64,000 nt of DNA, from the NCBI RefSeq assembly GCF_933775445.1, contig NC_065877.1:13888001-13952000 (forward strand). Direction: 5' to 3'. Both the position numbers and the translations under genes were made by a program. How positions within the stretch are numbered: the first letter of the stretch is position 1; the number at the start of each line of letters is the position of its first letter. This document shows positions 25,461 through 37,300 of the stretch, one piece after another. The notes beneath the pieces were generated by a model, which had not been told where the DNA came from, searched no databases, and was given only the letters and a program-made list of their open reading frames with translations. This DNA is from Argentina anserina. Lineage: Eukaryota > Streptophyta > Magnoliopsida > Rosales > Rosaceae.

Positions 25461-26523
25461 AAAACCTAGAAAATGTTCTCTCTGCTCCCTGAGAGAAAAA
25501 CCCTAAGGCTGCCTTCGTCCTTCCATGACGGTCGCAAATCTGCAAATCTTCTGGCTTCTAGCACAGAAAATGTCCAATGATGCATAGTCTCTTTCTTTTC
25601 TGGTGTATGGCTTCATATGGATCCATCTACAGGGAGAATGGGTCGGGTTGATCATGGAGAACCACCTCTATTCTACTTGGCTTCCATCTGGAATAGAAGA
25701 GATCTTTTGACAATTGTCGAAGGGACTGAGATTGATGGTTGGAGCGTCGATGGCTTTAGAGTCGGTGATCTCGATGGAATCTGGGGTATATGAATCCGAT
25801 TTAGGTCGGGTTCTTAGATCTAAGATGATGTTGTGGTCGAGGGCTGGATTGACAGTGGTGAGGAAGGTGGTTCAACTTGGTGAAGTTGGTGCTCGTCCCA
25901 TGGCGCGATGCATCAAGATCTTATCGTCGGAGCAAATAGCTTTATCAGGGGTTCTAACTCGGATATGGCTCCGATTATGGAGTTTGGTGTGGGTTTGGGA
26001 CCTGGGCGGATTTTGGGTTTGGGTCTAGGATCCGGGTGGCTTTTGGGCTTAGGACCAAAAATAATTCTTTTGCTTGAACTTAGGCCAAATGTGGTGGTTC
26101 TGGCCACTATTTTGGTTGGGTTATTAGTTGACGGACCCATAGCTATGGTATATGCTCGAAAAGGATCATATGTCAATATGGCCATGTTTTGCATCACCCT
26201 TGGTCGACTTCGATTATATAGGTGGAATAGTGCTCTCAATTCTATGTTCAACTGACTTGTGTTTGTTTGTGCGTAGGATCCACATGAGTAGTCATACCAC
26301 CAAGTCACTGACTACTCATTTCACTATTCGGTTGCAATCCGTAGTGTACACCCAGGTCGACGCTTGGGTGTAACAACAATTGCAAAATTTATTTTTCTTT
26401 GCCTAGCAAATGTAGTTTTTATATTTTCATTTTTATGTTTACTTTTTTGTTGATGCATTTTTGCATCGTTTATATGTAATTTTATTTTTAATAAATTATT
26501 GTCGTTTCTATTAAAAAAAGTTG
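25461..26523 (+). mobile_element. LINE-type retroposon (~1.06 kb), non-autonomous
   Basis: Flanked by a perfect 13-bp direct repeat TTATTGTAGCATA (25448-25460, 26524-26536) and ending in a short A-run after ttattgtcgtttctatt. The long variable-type duplication and A tail are diagnostic of target-primed insertion. It has a leader-like 5' part and a Gly/Leu/Pro-rich open stretch (25908-26255) but no RT or endonuclease. Its tail resembles those at ~27130-27185 and ~30450-30518, so the three belong to related families. Confidence 0.72.
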
Positions 26524-26649
26524 TTATTGTAGCATACCTCAAACACAAGTATTATTGATTTTCCAATGGATTTACATCTTTCAATAATGAAATTATTTTA
26601 TCAAACACGAGGTTCGGGAACGATTCCTAGGTTGCTTCGTCGGTGGCAG

Positions 26650-27185
26650 AACTTTCAATTCCAATTGGCACTCAAGGGTGGGCCTGCGTTGGTGGGGGCT
26701 CAATTGGGGTTTGGGCTTCGCACTTAAGGCCCAACCACTTTTGGGCTTGAGTTGGGTTCTCGTTCAATTGTGCATTAGATGCCCAGGTTCTTGGTTCTTG
26801 TTCTGGTCAGGACGATTGCTAATGTCCCAAAGGAATTTCAACACCCTTGGTCACTCTCATTTCTCTCGGGTTGCATCTCGTTATCCTTTCACATCTTATA
26901 GAGCATACACTGGTTATGGTTACAGTTACGGTTCTGGTTAGGTTTCTTTTCACAAAACTTATATTTCTTTGACTTATGCAGTATAGAGATGTCGTGCAAC
27001 ATCAAGTCCTCTGGTTGCTATCAATTTCAGACATTCATGTATGTCGTGTTATTATTTATTGTTTTTACAAATGCACTTGCGCATTTTGTTATACTTTAGT
27101 TTCTTTCAATTCGATGTTGCTGCATCGCTTCATGTATTTTATATTTTAGTTTAATATATTTATCGTCCTTCTTTGGAAAAAATAA
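26650..27185 (+). mobile_element. LINE-type 3' fragment (copy A)
   Basis: Shares about 520 bp with 29992-30518: ttggcactcaa(g/a)(g/a)gtgggcct, the caacaccc(c)ttggtc block, cgtgcaacatcaagtcctctgg and a tail ending ttagtttaatatat before an A-rich stretch. No coding domain. Probably a 5'-truncated copy; the target-site duplication is not clear. Confidence 0.65.
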
Positions 27186-27349
27186 TGCAATTTTGTTTTG
27201 ATGTGGTTTGTACAATTGTTAATCCATTTCTTTTTCTTTCTTCTTCTCCTTCATCTCTCTTTCTATATCAGATCCTTTTGTGCGCTTGTTGTCCTGGTAT
27301 CGAATAGTAAATCTTTCGCGCATGTAAGCATACTCACAGAGTTATCATG

Positions 27350-27760
27350 ATCTTTTAACACACCTCCTCAATCTCTGTGTGGGATAAAACAATGAGATTG
27401 AAACAATGTTGCTTAAACAAAGGACTATGCAGACCCTTAGTAAAAGTATTAGTTGTCTAACTCTCAGTGCATGTGAGCTTACTGCGATAGCTAGTCTTGT
27501 TTCTAAACTCTTTCACGCACAAAATAAAAGTCATTATCCAAGTGTTTAATTCTATAGTGAAAACTGGATTAGAACAAAGAGTTAGAGAAGAGTGATTATC
27601 ACACTTGAGTAATGGGTGGAGTAGGAATCTCTTCAAATCGATAACACAATATATATCTCATCCATAAACAGTAGATGAGCTACTACTTCCTATCATGTTT
27701 CCTTTCATGATTCTCATTGACAATTTGGTAGAATTGTGGATACTTATAATAGATAGTAAA
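27350..27760 (-). pseudogene. Copia RNase H/C-terminal fragment
   Basis: Minus-strand translation shows SNPVFTIELNTWIMTF followed by TNTFTKGLHSPLF, a degenerate form of the copia RNase H end that normally precedes the polypurine tract. Stops and frame breaks are present and no LTR was recognised nearby. Confidence 0.55.
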
Positions 27761-28175
27761 ATATCACACTATTAAAAATATTAAAATAAAAGATGGTATA
27801 GACGGGTGTGTCCATACGGATATGGTAACAAAGTATTTTCCATTGATTAACAAAATTTTTTAAATGCACATGTCATACCAGTATGAATATAAGTATTTTT
27901 TCTTACTATTATATCTTTCTCTTTGATCTCGTAATTTTAGTTGAATTATTTGCGCTGTATTAATTTACTAATTTTATTTCTGCACAGAAGACTGCCTAAC
28001 TATTGATTAACGGGGACGATACAATAGTAGCAGTATCACATTTTTTTAACTCAAACTTGATCGATACTTCTAACCCAAGAAGAGATTGTAATAAGTAAAA
28101 AGGAAAAAGCAAGTGACAACTGGCAAGTCTTATTTATCGACAAATGATGCAGATCCCAAATCAGCTTGGGACTTG

Positions 28176-28655
28176 TCACAACCCTAGTTTGAGCTCCAGA
28201 TCTACATTCTGGGGAGCACTCATCACATCCTCTCCTTTTCTCTTATAACAAGGTCTCTTGGGAACAATCGACTCGGACACTGTTCTTTCTGAATCCAAGT
28301 TTGCAGCTTTATTTCCTTCTATTTGGTTTGCCCTCCATTCTTCATAAAATACTCTTGGTTTACCCTCTTCTGGCTTCTCTCGCTCTGTCGTCCTTCTAAG
28401 GCGGACTACCTGATTAACCTCATCAGATTCAACCAATGAGGGATCAGCAACCAACTGTTGCGGGCTCCTAAGGGAGCCCATCGCTTCAGCTATTCTTCTC
28501 ATGACCCCTCTATGAACACCGCGATGGGCATTCTGGTGTCCTCCAAGAGCCTGACCGTTGCGGAACGTTTTCTCGCAATGGCGGCACTTGTACACCTCTC
28601 CAGGGCTTGAGGTCGCCATGCTGTTGTTTGAATTCGCTTTGGTGCTTGTTGCCAT
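28176..28655 (-). CDS. Single C2H2 zinc-finger transcriptional repressor with EAR motif
   Basis: Intact intronless 159-aa protein. The finger is CRHCEKTFRNGQALGGHQNAH with zinc ligands C24, C27, H40 and H44; QALGGH is the plant-specific helix that contacts DNA. The protein ends DLELKLGL (residues 152-159), an LxLxL EAR repression motif. A basic patch (RRIAEAMGS, residues 53-61) and KRPCYKRK near residue 135 could help nuclear import. This layout is that of the plant one-finger C2H2 family with C-terminal EAR motifs; a specific orthologue cannot be named. Start chosen at the ATG in context accATGGCA; a second Met at residue 13 is possible. It has no operon-like neighbours and is surrounded by retroelement debris, but has no disabling change. 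Confidence 0.93.
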   Translation of the reverse strand: MATSTKANSNNSMATSSPGEVYKCRHCEKTFRNGQALGGHQNAHRGVHRGVMRRIAEAMGSLRSPQQLVADPSLVESDEVNQVVRLRRTTEREKPEEGKPRVFYEEWRANQIEGNKAANLDSERTVSESIVPKRPCYKRKGEDVMSAPQNVDLELKLGL

Positions 28656-28960
28656 GGTAACTATGATTCCATAATTTCGATGGAAACAAGGGAAATGATT
28701 TCAGAAAAAGAGAGAAAATGAGCTTGCTAGGGTTTGATGAAAACAAGGGCAAGCAGCTGCAATCAATGGAGAAGACAGAAAATGATGAACAACAGACAGA
28801 ATTTAGATTTGGGTTCTGAGCGCGCACACTTAAAAGAAGACGAGTTGTTTCATTTCGTAACTTTGCATTCAATTGATGAAACATTAATGTGAGCAGATTC
28901 TCTAAGCGAAAGAGGACAGATATTCTCAGCTCACTTCTCACCAACTTTTTCTTTCTTCAA
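28656..28960 (-). promoter_or_regulatory. 5' leader and proximal promoter of the C2H2 gene
   Basis: Reading away from the ATG on the minus strand, pyrimidine-rich leader sequence includes a telobox-like aaaccctagc (rc of 28729-28738). No clear TATA box. The transcription start is not determinable. Confidence 0.4.
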
Positions 28961-29519
28961 AAAGGGCCATGCATGCCAGTAAGAAGACGGACTTGCAATT
29001 GATTCTCGATCGGCCAAAGCAATTTGAAAGAAACTGAGGTTGAGAAAAGCAACGAAGCAAGCTACGTAGGAACGAACAAATAATGAAGCACTCTAAAGAA
29101 CGTTGAAGACGGCCATTAGGTTGCCATAGAGTTCCCAAGTGGTTTTGCATGCAAATGACACTTTCGCTGCATGCACGAGTAATTTGCTGCTTGAATAACT
29201 CAGCTACCCATGGTTAATTTTGTAACTGAGTCTGGTTTTGGTATCATGGAATTGGTTTGAGCTGGATATATGGGAGCTACCTTCTATGTGTCAACTTGGC
29301 TTGGTAAAGCTAGCTAATTGTGCTTTTTCTACTGTAAACTAAATGTGAATAAGCAGTAGAAAATTAAGAGTTAGCTAGTTACTTGCGAAGTACACATGAA
29401 TACATATGATCTTCCAATAAATTATATTAACACATAAGATCTGTTGCACCCTTCTAGCTTTGTTAAAAGTGGCACCTTTTTTGCTTCTAATTAAAAAAAT
29501 GCCAAACATCAAGGAAAAG
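28961..29519. other. Intergenic, no gene seen
   Basis: No ORF with recognisable similarity; the distal promoter of the C2H2 gene may lie here. Confidence 0.45.
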
Positions 29520-30518
29520 ATGAAACCTAGCAAAGTTCTGCTAGGGTTAGGGGGTGGCGGCCAATGGTGGCCTAACCACTTTGGTAAATTCTCTTGCTCT
29601 TATCAGGGAAATCAGAGGATCCCTCTCAGTGGATCAGCATCGATATTTGCTGGTGGTATCAGCGATGGGTTGGGGAAACTTCTTTCTCGATTCTGCTGAG
29701 GACAAGACTGGTTGTTGGGAAGCCAACGGAGCAGGACGTGGCAGCGATGCTCTGGGCGGTGGAGGTGTTGAAGACCTGGACCATTATGGGTCGATAGTGG
29801 TCTGTTGTAGGGTGGTAGGAGGAGTCCCTGATGAAAGTGAAGGCTCAAGTCGGGTGTCGTCTGGCTTGGAGAACCTGGATCCAGGTCGGCATCGAACTTG
29901 CACTGTTAGAGGAGATCGGTAGTTAGCTTGGCCTCTAGTTAGACGGTGGATTCCTGATTTCAAGATCTTAGCTGCTACTTCGACGCTGTCCGGTTGGCAC
30001 TCAAAAGTGGGCCTATGTTGGTGGGGGCTCAGTTGGGATTTGAGCTTTGCTCTTAAGGCCCAACCACTGTTGGGCTCGAATTCGGGACCCGGGAGGGTGG
30101 TCAACACTGAGTTGGGTTCTTGTTCAATTGTGGATTAGAGGACCAAGTTATTGGTTCTTGGTTCTTGTTCTTGAGAGGACGATTGCTAACGTCGTGAGGG
30201 GATTTCAACACCCCTTGGTCGCCTTCGTTTTCTCTGGTCACATCTCGTTATCCTTTCACATCTATAGAGTATCCTAGTTACGGTTACGAATCTGGTTACG
30301 GTTTTATTTTTCCAAAATTTACATTGCTTTGACTTATTGTAGTGATGCCGTGCGACATCAAGTCCTCTGGTTACTGTCAATTTTCAGACATTTATCAACG
30401 TCTTGTTATCATTTATTGTTTTTGTAAATGCAGTTGCGCATTTTGTTATAATGTTGCTCTATCGCTCCATGTACTGTCAATTTTAGTTTAATATATTTTA
30501 TCGTCATTTCAAAAAAAA
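29520..30518 (+). mobile_element. LINE-type fragment (copy B) with A tail
   Basis: The 3' half (29992-30518) matches copy A at 26650-27185. The 5' half has an open but unassignable stretch (29554-29922, Gly-rich). Ends in ten A residues at 30509-30518. Copy B carries about 33 bp (near 30080-30112, gaattcgggacccgggaggg) absent from copy A. No RT. Confidence 0.65.
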
Positions 30519-31149
30519 AATTTAAAACTTATTTTAATTGAAAATGAGATAAGAAGGTCAAAAGGAGGAAGTAAACAAAAGAGTTAATAGTGGTTACAAC
30601 TTACAAGTATGTTACTTGTTAATATCTACTTTTCTTGTAGTTGGGAATCCCAAATTATGAAGGATAGATAGAGCAATATAATGCAAAATCAAAGAATTTG
30701 GGGTTTTGTATACGAAATTAAACTAAATAACAGAAAACCCCATCATCCTCAGTTCCTCACGCATGTAACTGCACTACGTATACTGTAGTATTGTTCCTAG
30801 CTTGAGTGATTGATTCATAGTACGGGATGTAAACGGTTCTAAAACTGGAAAAAACATCTGGAACCGTAAACCGAACCGGATTATTTAAACGGTTCGGTTC
30901 TTATGTTTTTCAGAGGAGAATCGTTAGGAACCGAACTAAATGGTCCGTAACGGTTCTAGTTTTAAAACGGTTCCGGTTCCAAAACAGTTCATTTGGTTGC
31001 AAACGGTTCCTGCAAAACATGTAGCTGAAACTCTGTATAAACAATTAAACATCAATACTTCTTGATGATATTGGCAATATGCAATTGTGGAAGACCTGTA
31101 ACAAAGTAAATAAACTAATAGTGCTATTGTCTATAGTAATATGCTTGAT

Positions 31150-31957
31150 GATTACTATAGAACGAGAATCTGAAAACAAATGAGAATGCAGACACGTGTA
31201 CAAATAAAAAATGTAATTTTTTGATAATCAAGCGTGGAATTATAATTTTTGTGAACTCCTCCGATTCTATCTCCGTGTGTAACTTGGCTCACACTTGATC
31301 TTTGAGAATTTGAGTTTGGATTTGGATTTGATGAATAAATAGTGATTTGATTGCTCAATGATTCATCGTGAACTTGAATTTGGATTTGGATTTGATGAAG
31401 AGCGATGGATTTAGTAGCTTGATGATTCTTCGTGGATTTGGAGACTTCAGGATTTCTCGAGAGTGATCTTGCTCTCTCTTGTGTTGGAGTCGAAATATGA
31501 GTCATTCTCTTGAGCTCTAATACCTCTTCTCTTGCTCAAGTGATTTTTTTTTTCTAAAATTCCACATTCTTTTCATGTTGGAAGGGGTATTTATAGTGTC
31601 AATGCTTCTATTTTATAGAATATTTTAATGACACTAAAATAATAATATTTCTTTTATTGTATAATTAAATCAATATGTATTTTCTGATTAATTTTAAAAT
31701 GAGTTATTTTCATAATTAAATTAAGCAGAAAATAATTGATTTATTTATAACTATTAAAGAATTTATTAATGTAATCAAATGTCTGATTACCATTTTGAAT
31801 CCTCAATGACATTCAATTTCCGATTTAAGTCGGAATCACGTACCTTCAATTACGATCATCAATTTATGTGCTGACACGTATGCAATTTTTTCAGGTTCTT
31901 AGTCGATTTAATCATTTAATGAAGATGATTTACTTCATTAAATTTCATGTGTCTACA
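31150..31957 (-). repeat. LTR-like segment of a Tat gypsy element
   Basis: On the minus strand it starts TGTAGACACATG, directly preceded by a purine-rich tract (gaagtggaggcatt), the arrangement of a polypurine tract and a Tat-type LTR start. A TATA-like ctataaatacccc lies inside (rc of 31590-31602). The inner end is not clear and no partner LTR was identified. It abuts plus-strand pol sequence, so a rearrangement is implied. Confidence 0.4.
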
Positions 31958-31984
31958 AATGCCTCCACTTCAAGTCGTGTTGCA

Positions 31985-33590
31985 GACATGTCGTCGTCAC
32001 GTGCCGAAAGCCCAGCTTGAAGTATGCACTTTAATTTGGAGAATTTGTGGAGCTAGCTTCCGAGGCTCCGCAAATTTTGTAGTAATCTTTCCCTATGACT
32101 TCCAAGATTTAGTTCGACACGAAGGGAAATTATTGATCATGGGATTGCAAACAGCGTTAGAAATTGAAATCCAAAGTATCAGAATATATGGAGATTCGAA
32201 ATTAGTGATTGATCAACTGCTCACTAATTACGAGGTCAAGAAAGAAGCTTTGGTACCTTATTTCCAACTCGTCACACAACTCTTGAAGGGCTTTGATAAT
32301 GTTACACTCATACATCCCAATTTGCCAAATGTGGGTTGTGACAACAAAGCCTTCACTCCAGTGTGCTAATTCTCATGTAGTGTCAGTTTACACCATTGAT
32401 GTTGAAGATTGGAGGCATCATTTTATCGACTATCTTGAGCACAACAAGCTTCCCGAAGATTTGAAGCAAAGATGAAGTATCAAGCGGCAGGCACCACACT
32501 TCCTCTACTACAAAAAAACTTTATATCGGAGGGCATTTGATGGATTACCCCTTCAATGCTTGGGAAAAGATGAAGCGGTCAAAGCCATGGAAGAGGTTCA
32601 TTCTAGAGTGTGTGGAGCACATCAGTCAGGACCGAAATTAAATTTCCAAGTAAGACGACTAGGGTAGTATTAGCCCACCATGGTCAAGGATTGTATGGAG
32701 TATGCACAGAAATATCAAGCTTGTCAGTTTCATGCCAACTTCATTCATCAGCCACCTAAGCCGTTACATTCGACAATTGCTTCGCACCCATCACTCCGAA
32801 ATCATCAGCTGGTCATATGTATATTCTAGCAGCCACAGATTCCTTCACAAAGTGGTCAGAGGCGATACCGCTCGAAGAAATAAAGAAAGAAAATGTTGTG
32901 GATTTCATCACGGGAAGCATTATACAACTCTATAGTATACCACGGTGCATCACCACAGACAACGCCAAGTATTTCTCGAATACCGCAAAAAAAAATTCAG
33001 CAAGAAATTCCACTTCAAGCTTCACTTCTATTCGATGTACAACGCTCAGGCAAATGGTTTGGCAGAAGCATTCAATAAAACGCTTTGTAACATTATAAAG
33101 AAAATTGTCAGCAAGAAGCAAATGGATTGACATGAGAAATTGGGCGAAACTCTCTGGGCTTATAGAAGGACCTATCGGACAACGACAAATGCCACACTTA
33201 TTCTCTCGTCTATGGTGTCGAAGTTGTGTTACCATTAGAGAAAAAAATTCCGTCATTGAGAATAGCTTTGCAAGGTCTCACAAATGAGGAAAATGTCAAA
33301 TTGCGCCTTCAAGAGTTAGAAGCTTTAGACAAGAAGAGGCTTGATGCACAACAACACCTGGAATGCTACAAGCTCGGGCGTGTGACGTCTTTATCAAAGG
33401 TATTCGACCACAGTCATTTCAAGTTGATGATTTAGTTCTTGCTGTTCGAAGCCCCATCATTATGACGCACAAGACTGTCCCCAAATTCAAGTCACAGTGT
33501 AATAGTCCTTACGTCGTCAGAGAAGTATACACCAATGGAGTTTACAAGATTGTGGCGGAAAACGTCAAAGCGTGCTCCATGCCTGCATGA
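31985..33590 (+). pseudogene. Tat-lineage gypsy RNase H and integrase remnant
   Basis: Coding blocks: an RNase H with MGLQTALEIEIQSIRIYGDSKL, where the GDS acid is retained (32140-32260); the integrase zinc and core region, with FTKWSEAIPLEEI and a core Asp in TTDNAKYFS (32830-32985); NAQANGLAEAFNK with the third acidic residue (33040-33080); and the C-terminal region to about 33590. Multiple frameshifts and stops. The RNase H resembles the archaeal-type (aRH) domain characteristic of Tat/Ogre elements. A downstream gatacgtaggcaa (33678-33690) is also a Tat-like 3' feature. Confidence 0.82.
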
Positions 33591-33844
33591 GCTTAAACTG
33601 AACAAGACACCCAAAAAAAAGAACAACAACAAAGAAACCTTAAACTACGTGATGACTTGATTTTTTCTTTAGAATGATACGTAGGCAATTTGAGAATAAC
33701 AATCTTAAATTCACTCACATCAAAATAAAAAAAATTAAGGGCTTGTTCGTCAAATGATAAAGCAAATTCTTATTTCACTGATAGTAAGTTGAATTTCAAA
33801 ATCAACTTATTACAAGATGACTGAAAAAAAAAACTGTTAATCAT

Positions 33845-35907
33845 TCAAGTCACATCCAGGTCAAAACTGGCTCGCAACTTCATTGCATCTTCAATCTCTG
33901 TTGCAGTAAGTTCTGGAATCTCTCGGATTTGATACTTTTTCTGTTCTAGATAAACAAGTCTTGCATCATGAACAAAAAGATCTGCATCTAATGTTGATCA
34001 AAAGTATTTTGTCGAATTTATTGGGCTGTCGTGATTTTAGACTCTGTCGCTACCAATTTTTGGGCACTTGTGCCCATGACGCATTTGTGAGTGCTTGCAA
34101 GTCTTGCCGAGTCATATAAGGAAGCGTTTAATTTGTTTTTTATTATTGATGGGTCGACTTCATATTTGCTAAGTTCATTTGTCAACATATCAAGCTCATT
34201 CTTCCCAGCAATTTCATCTTCAGAGAATATGTCGCTATCAAGCCTTCTATCTTTGCACAAACTTCCGCAGTTGCTCGCATACGGATATCGCGGAGCCATT
34301 GACTTATATCAAATATCTCAAGAAATATTGTTCTTTTTGAAGGTTTTGTACTTCCTGTCACCATGGACACCTGCATATATGAGGGTGAAAAATAAGCATA
34401 AATTATTGAAGAAATACGGGAAAATAATATATAAATATCTTCACCCTCCTTTTGACGTACCTTTTGTTCTGGGAGTGTTAGTTGCGTACTCCTCAAAAGG
34501 AAATTGAACGCTGTCACCTGAGCAGACTTCATCGAAATAATCGATATCTTCAAGCTGAGAGAAACAAAATTGGACCAGATTGACAATAAATGAACTGTTG
34601 GATATGATACATTCAACATAACAAAATGGGACATGTACAAAAGCCAAATAAATACAAAGCCTAAAATTGACATTTAGGATTGTAGTAAATAGAGTCAAGA
34701 CAAGCATCATCCCTCTTTTAACGTTTGAAGTGCACGTCATTATGGGTACTACTGCTTCCACTATGCCTTCTGGATGTAGCAACATTCTCCTTCGACTTGG
34801 AGCGAAAATCTGATGAATCTCTGATTCTTTCCAAAATTAGAGGAGGTGGATCTTGATAGTTATCAACATGGAGTAAAGCTTAGGCGGAAACCAAAATTTG
34901 AAGAGGAGTTGTCGTACTCCTTTAGCTTTTCGAGGCTCTTATTGTGGCTTCACAATGGTTATCTTCAACACATGGTGATGAACCACCATTGGATGTAGTC
35001 ATGAGTAACCATAAACTTCATGATGTCGCTTTTCATAGGCAGGATTGTCTCATCCTTTGTGCCAAGCTTCGTCAAACTACCCAAAACAAGTATATCCGAG
35101 CAAAAGTTACGGGTCGACAATCTCTTTGGGAACCTCCGGTAACACCATTAACATATCCGAATTGTCGGCTGAATCGTTAAGGGCTATAGGGTTCGACTAC
35201 TCGCCAACTATCTTGCCGTAAGGACACAAATCCGGAGCGAAGACTAATGAGATAGGCAAAATCCGAAGGAGGGGCTCCGTTGGTGTCAACGATCAGTTTG
35301 CGCACACTTGGAACTTTGGCAAATCGTTCCATCTACACATCATCACAAGCTATAAACAAGGCACAGACCTGCCTATCCTCGAAATATTTTGCCGAAATAT
35401 GAACCATCTAGGGCTTGAAGCTTTTTGGATGTTGAGAGAATAAATAAGTGCCGAAATACTCGCCCAACCACCCATCCAAGTAATTAAAAGGAAGCGCAGT
35501 TGGACAGCTTCATGTATCATTAGAGACAGATAAGACATTTTAAAACCTTGATATATATTCGCCAATACGGGAACCGCCAGACAGTAGTTTTAACCTCGGG
35601 ACAATCTGTGAGCGATCTTAAAAACTCCCGAACGAATAAAACCTGCATCATTCTTCGGGAATACGAATAAACAAAGTTAACACGCATAAAAGGCAGAGGT
35701 AAACAGATTTCATGCTTGCTTCTTATACACCTAGATCCTCGAATGGTGAAAGGTCCCTCTTGGTTCGTGTATTCTTGGTGGGAGGTCTCTTGTATCTCAT
35801 CTGGTCTTTATACCAATATCGTATCCATGTAGTCATGTTTACGTTGCTACACTCTCTTGCACAATCTATGGTAAGGAAGAAACAAATAACGACAGTTTTT
35901 TATGAGT
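33845..35907 (-). pseudogene. Plant mobile domain (PMD) gene, antisense to the gypsy pol
   Basis: The minus strand carries the second copy of the PMD sequence seen on + at 35927-37230. It continues past it to a C-terminal coiled-coil-like region: DEVCSGDSVQFPFEEY near 34500, RMRATAEVCAKIEGLIATY near 34250, and LVYLEQKKYQIREIPELT near 33930, ending in TGA at 33845-33847. Introns are likely between these blocks and stops are present. PMD proteins are plant-specific; PMD domains also occur as accessory ORFs of gypsy and Mutator-like elements. Its position, antisense and 3' of integrase, fits an accessory ORF of a Tat element. Confidence 0.62.
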
Positions 35908-37229
35908 TCTGCAAAGAGTAAAAAAGACTCATAAAAAACTGTCGTTATTTGTTTCTTGCTTACCATAGATTGTGCAAGAGAAAGCGTAGCAACGTGAAGA
36001 TAACTACATGGATACGGTATTAGAATAAAGGTCAGATGAGATACAAGAGACCTCCCACTAAGAGTACACGAAACAAGAGGGACGTGCACACTTGTACTCA
36101 CAATCCATCTGGCGCCATTCCGGGTATTCGCCAACGAACTCCGGAAGACCTTTCACCATTCGAGGATCTAGGCGTAGAAGAAACAAGCATGGAATCTGTT
36201 GACCTCTCTGCCTTTTATGCGTGTTAGCTTTGTTTATTCGTATTCCCGAAGAATGATGCAGTTTTTATTCGTCCGGGAGTTTTTAAGATCGCTCACAGAA
36301 TGTCCCGAGGTTAAAACTACTGTCTGGCGGTTCCCGTATTGGCCAATATATATCAAGGTTTTAAAATGTCTTATCTGTCTCTAATGATACATGAAGCTGT
36401 CCAACTGCGCTACCTTTTAATTACTTGTATGGTGGTTGGGCGAGTATTTCGGCACTTATTTATTCTCTCAACATCGAAAAAGCTTTAAGACCTAGATGGT
36501 TCATATTTCGAGAAATTTTCGGCAAAATATTTCGATGATAGGCATGTCCGTGCTTTGTTTATTGCTTGTGATGATGTGTAGATGGAACGATTTGTCAAAG
36601 TTCCAAGTGTGCGCAAATTGATCGTTGACACCAACGGAGCCCCTCCGGATTTTGCCTATCTCATTAGTCTTCGCTCCGGATTTGTGTCCTTACGGCAAGA
36701 TAGTTGGCGAGTAGTCGAACCCTATAGCCCTTAACAATTCAGCCGACAATTCGGATATGTTAATGGTGTTACCGGAGGTTCCCAAGGAGATCGTCGACCC
36801 GTAACTTTTGCTCGAACATACTTGTTTTGGGATAGTTTGAAGCTTGACAAAAAGAGTGAGGCAATCCTACCTATGAAAAACGACATCACGAAGTTTATGG
36901 TTATTCAGGACTATGAAGAAGCCTATGAAGATAACCATTGTGAATTTGCCACAACAAGAGCCTACAAAAGCTAAAGGAGACAACCGTGCGACAACTACTT
37001 TGCAAATTTTAGTTTCCGCCGAAATTTTGCCCCCAGTTGATAACTCCACCTCCTCCAGTTTTGGAAGGAATCGGTGATTCATTAAATTTTCGCCCCAAGT
37101 TGAAGGAGAAGGTTGCTACATCCAGAAGGCGTAACAGAAGAAGCAGTAGTACCCATAGTGATGTGCACTTCAAACGTCAAAAGAGGGATGTGCTGATCTT
37201 GGCTCTATTTACTACAATCTGAATGTCAA
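34668..37229. repeat. Long inverted repeat: ~1.25-kb arms, 19-bp spacer
   Basis: The left arm (about 34668-35907) and right arm (35927-about 37229) are reverse complements at roughly 85-90% by eye, with small indels. The centre is ttttttatgagt / 19-nt loop (35908-35926) / actcataaaaaa. Outer ends pair ttgacatttaggattgtag with ctacaatctgaatgtcaa. Each arm holds most of a PMD sequence. Read-through transcripts could fold into a near-complete hairpin. Confidence 0.92.
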
Positions 37230-37300
37230 TTTCAATCTTGATGGCAATTTTCTTGGGGATGTTCCTGGTCCTTTAAAACTCGTGCCCGCACACGTTGAGG
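35927..37300 (+). pseudogene. Plant mobile domain (PMD) remnant, plus-strand arm
   Basis: Translated pieces include FVFPKNDAVFIRPGVFKIAH (near 36235), LAVPVLANIYQGF (near 36330; window frame ends differ by a base), VPSVRKLIVDTNGAPPDFAY (36600-36660) and FSRQFGYVNGVTGG (36740-36780). These are consecutive parts of the aminotransferase-like plant mobile domain. Stops (for example before the QFSRQFGY block) and shifts make it non-functional. It is the mirror copy of the minus-strand gene. Confidence 0.66.

Noticed and set aside
25713..26308. Overlapping ORFs on both strands (104-131 codons)
   Set aside because: Gly/Leu/Pro-rich products from low-complexity retroposon sequence; no protein family recognised.
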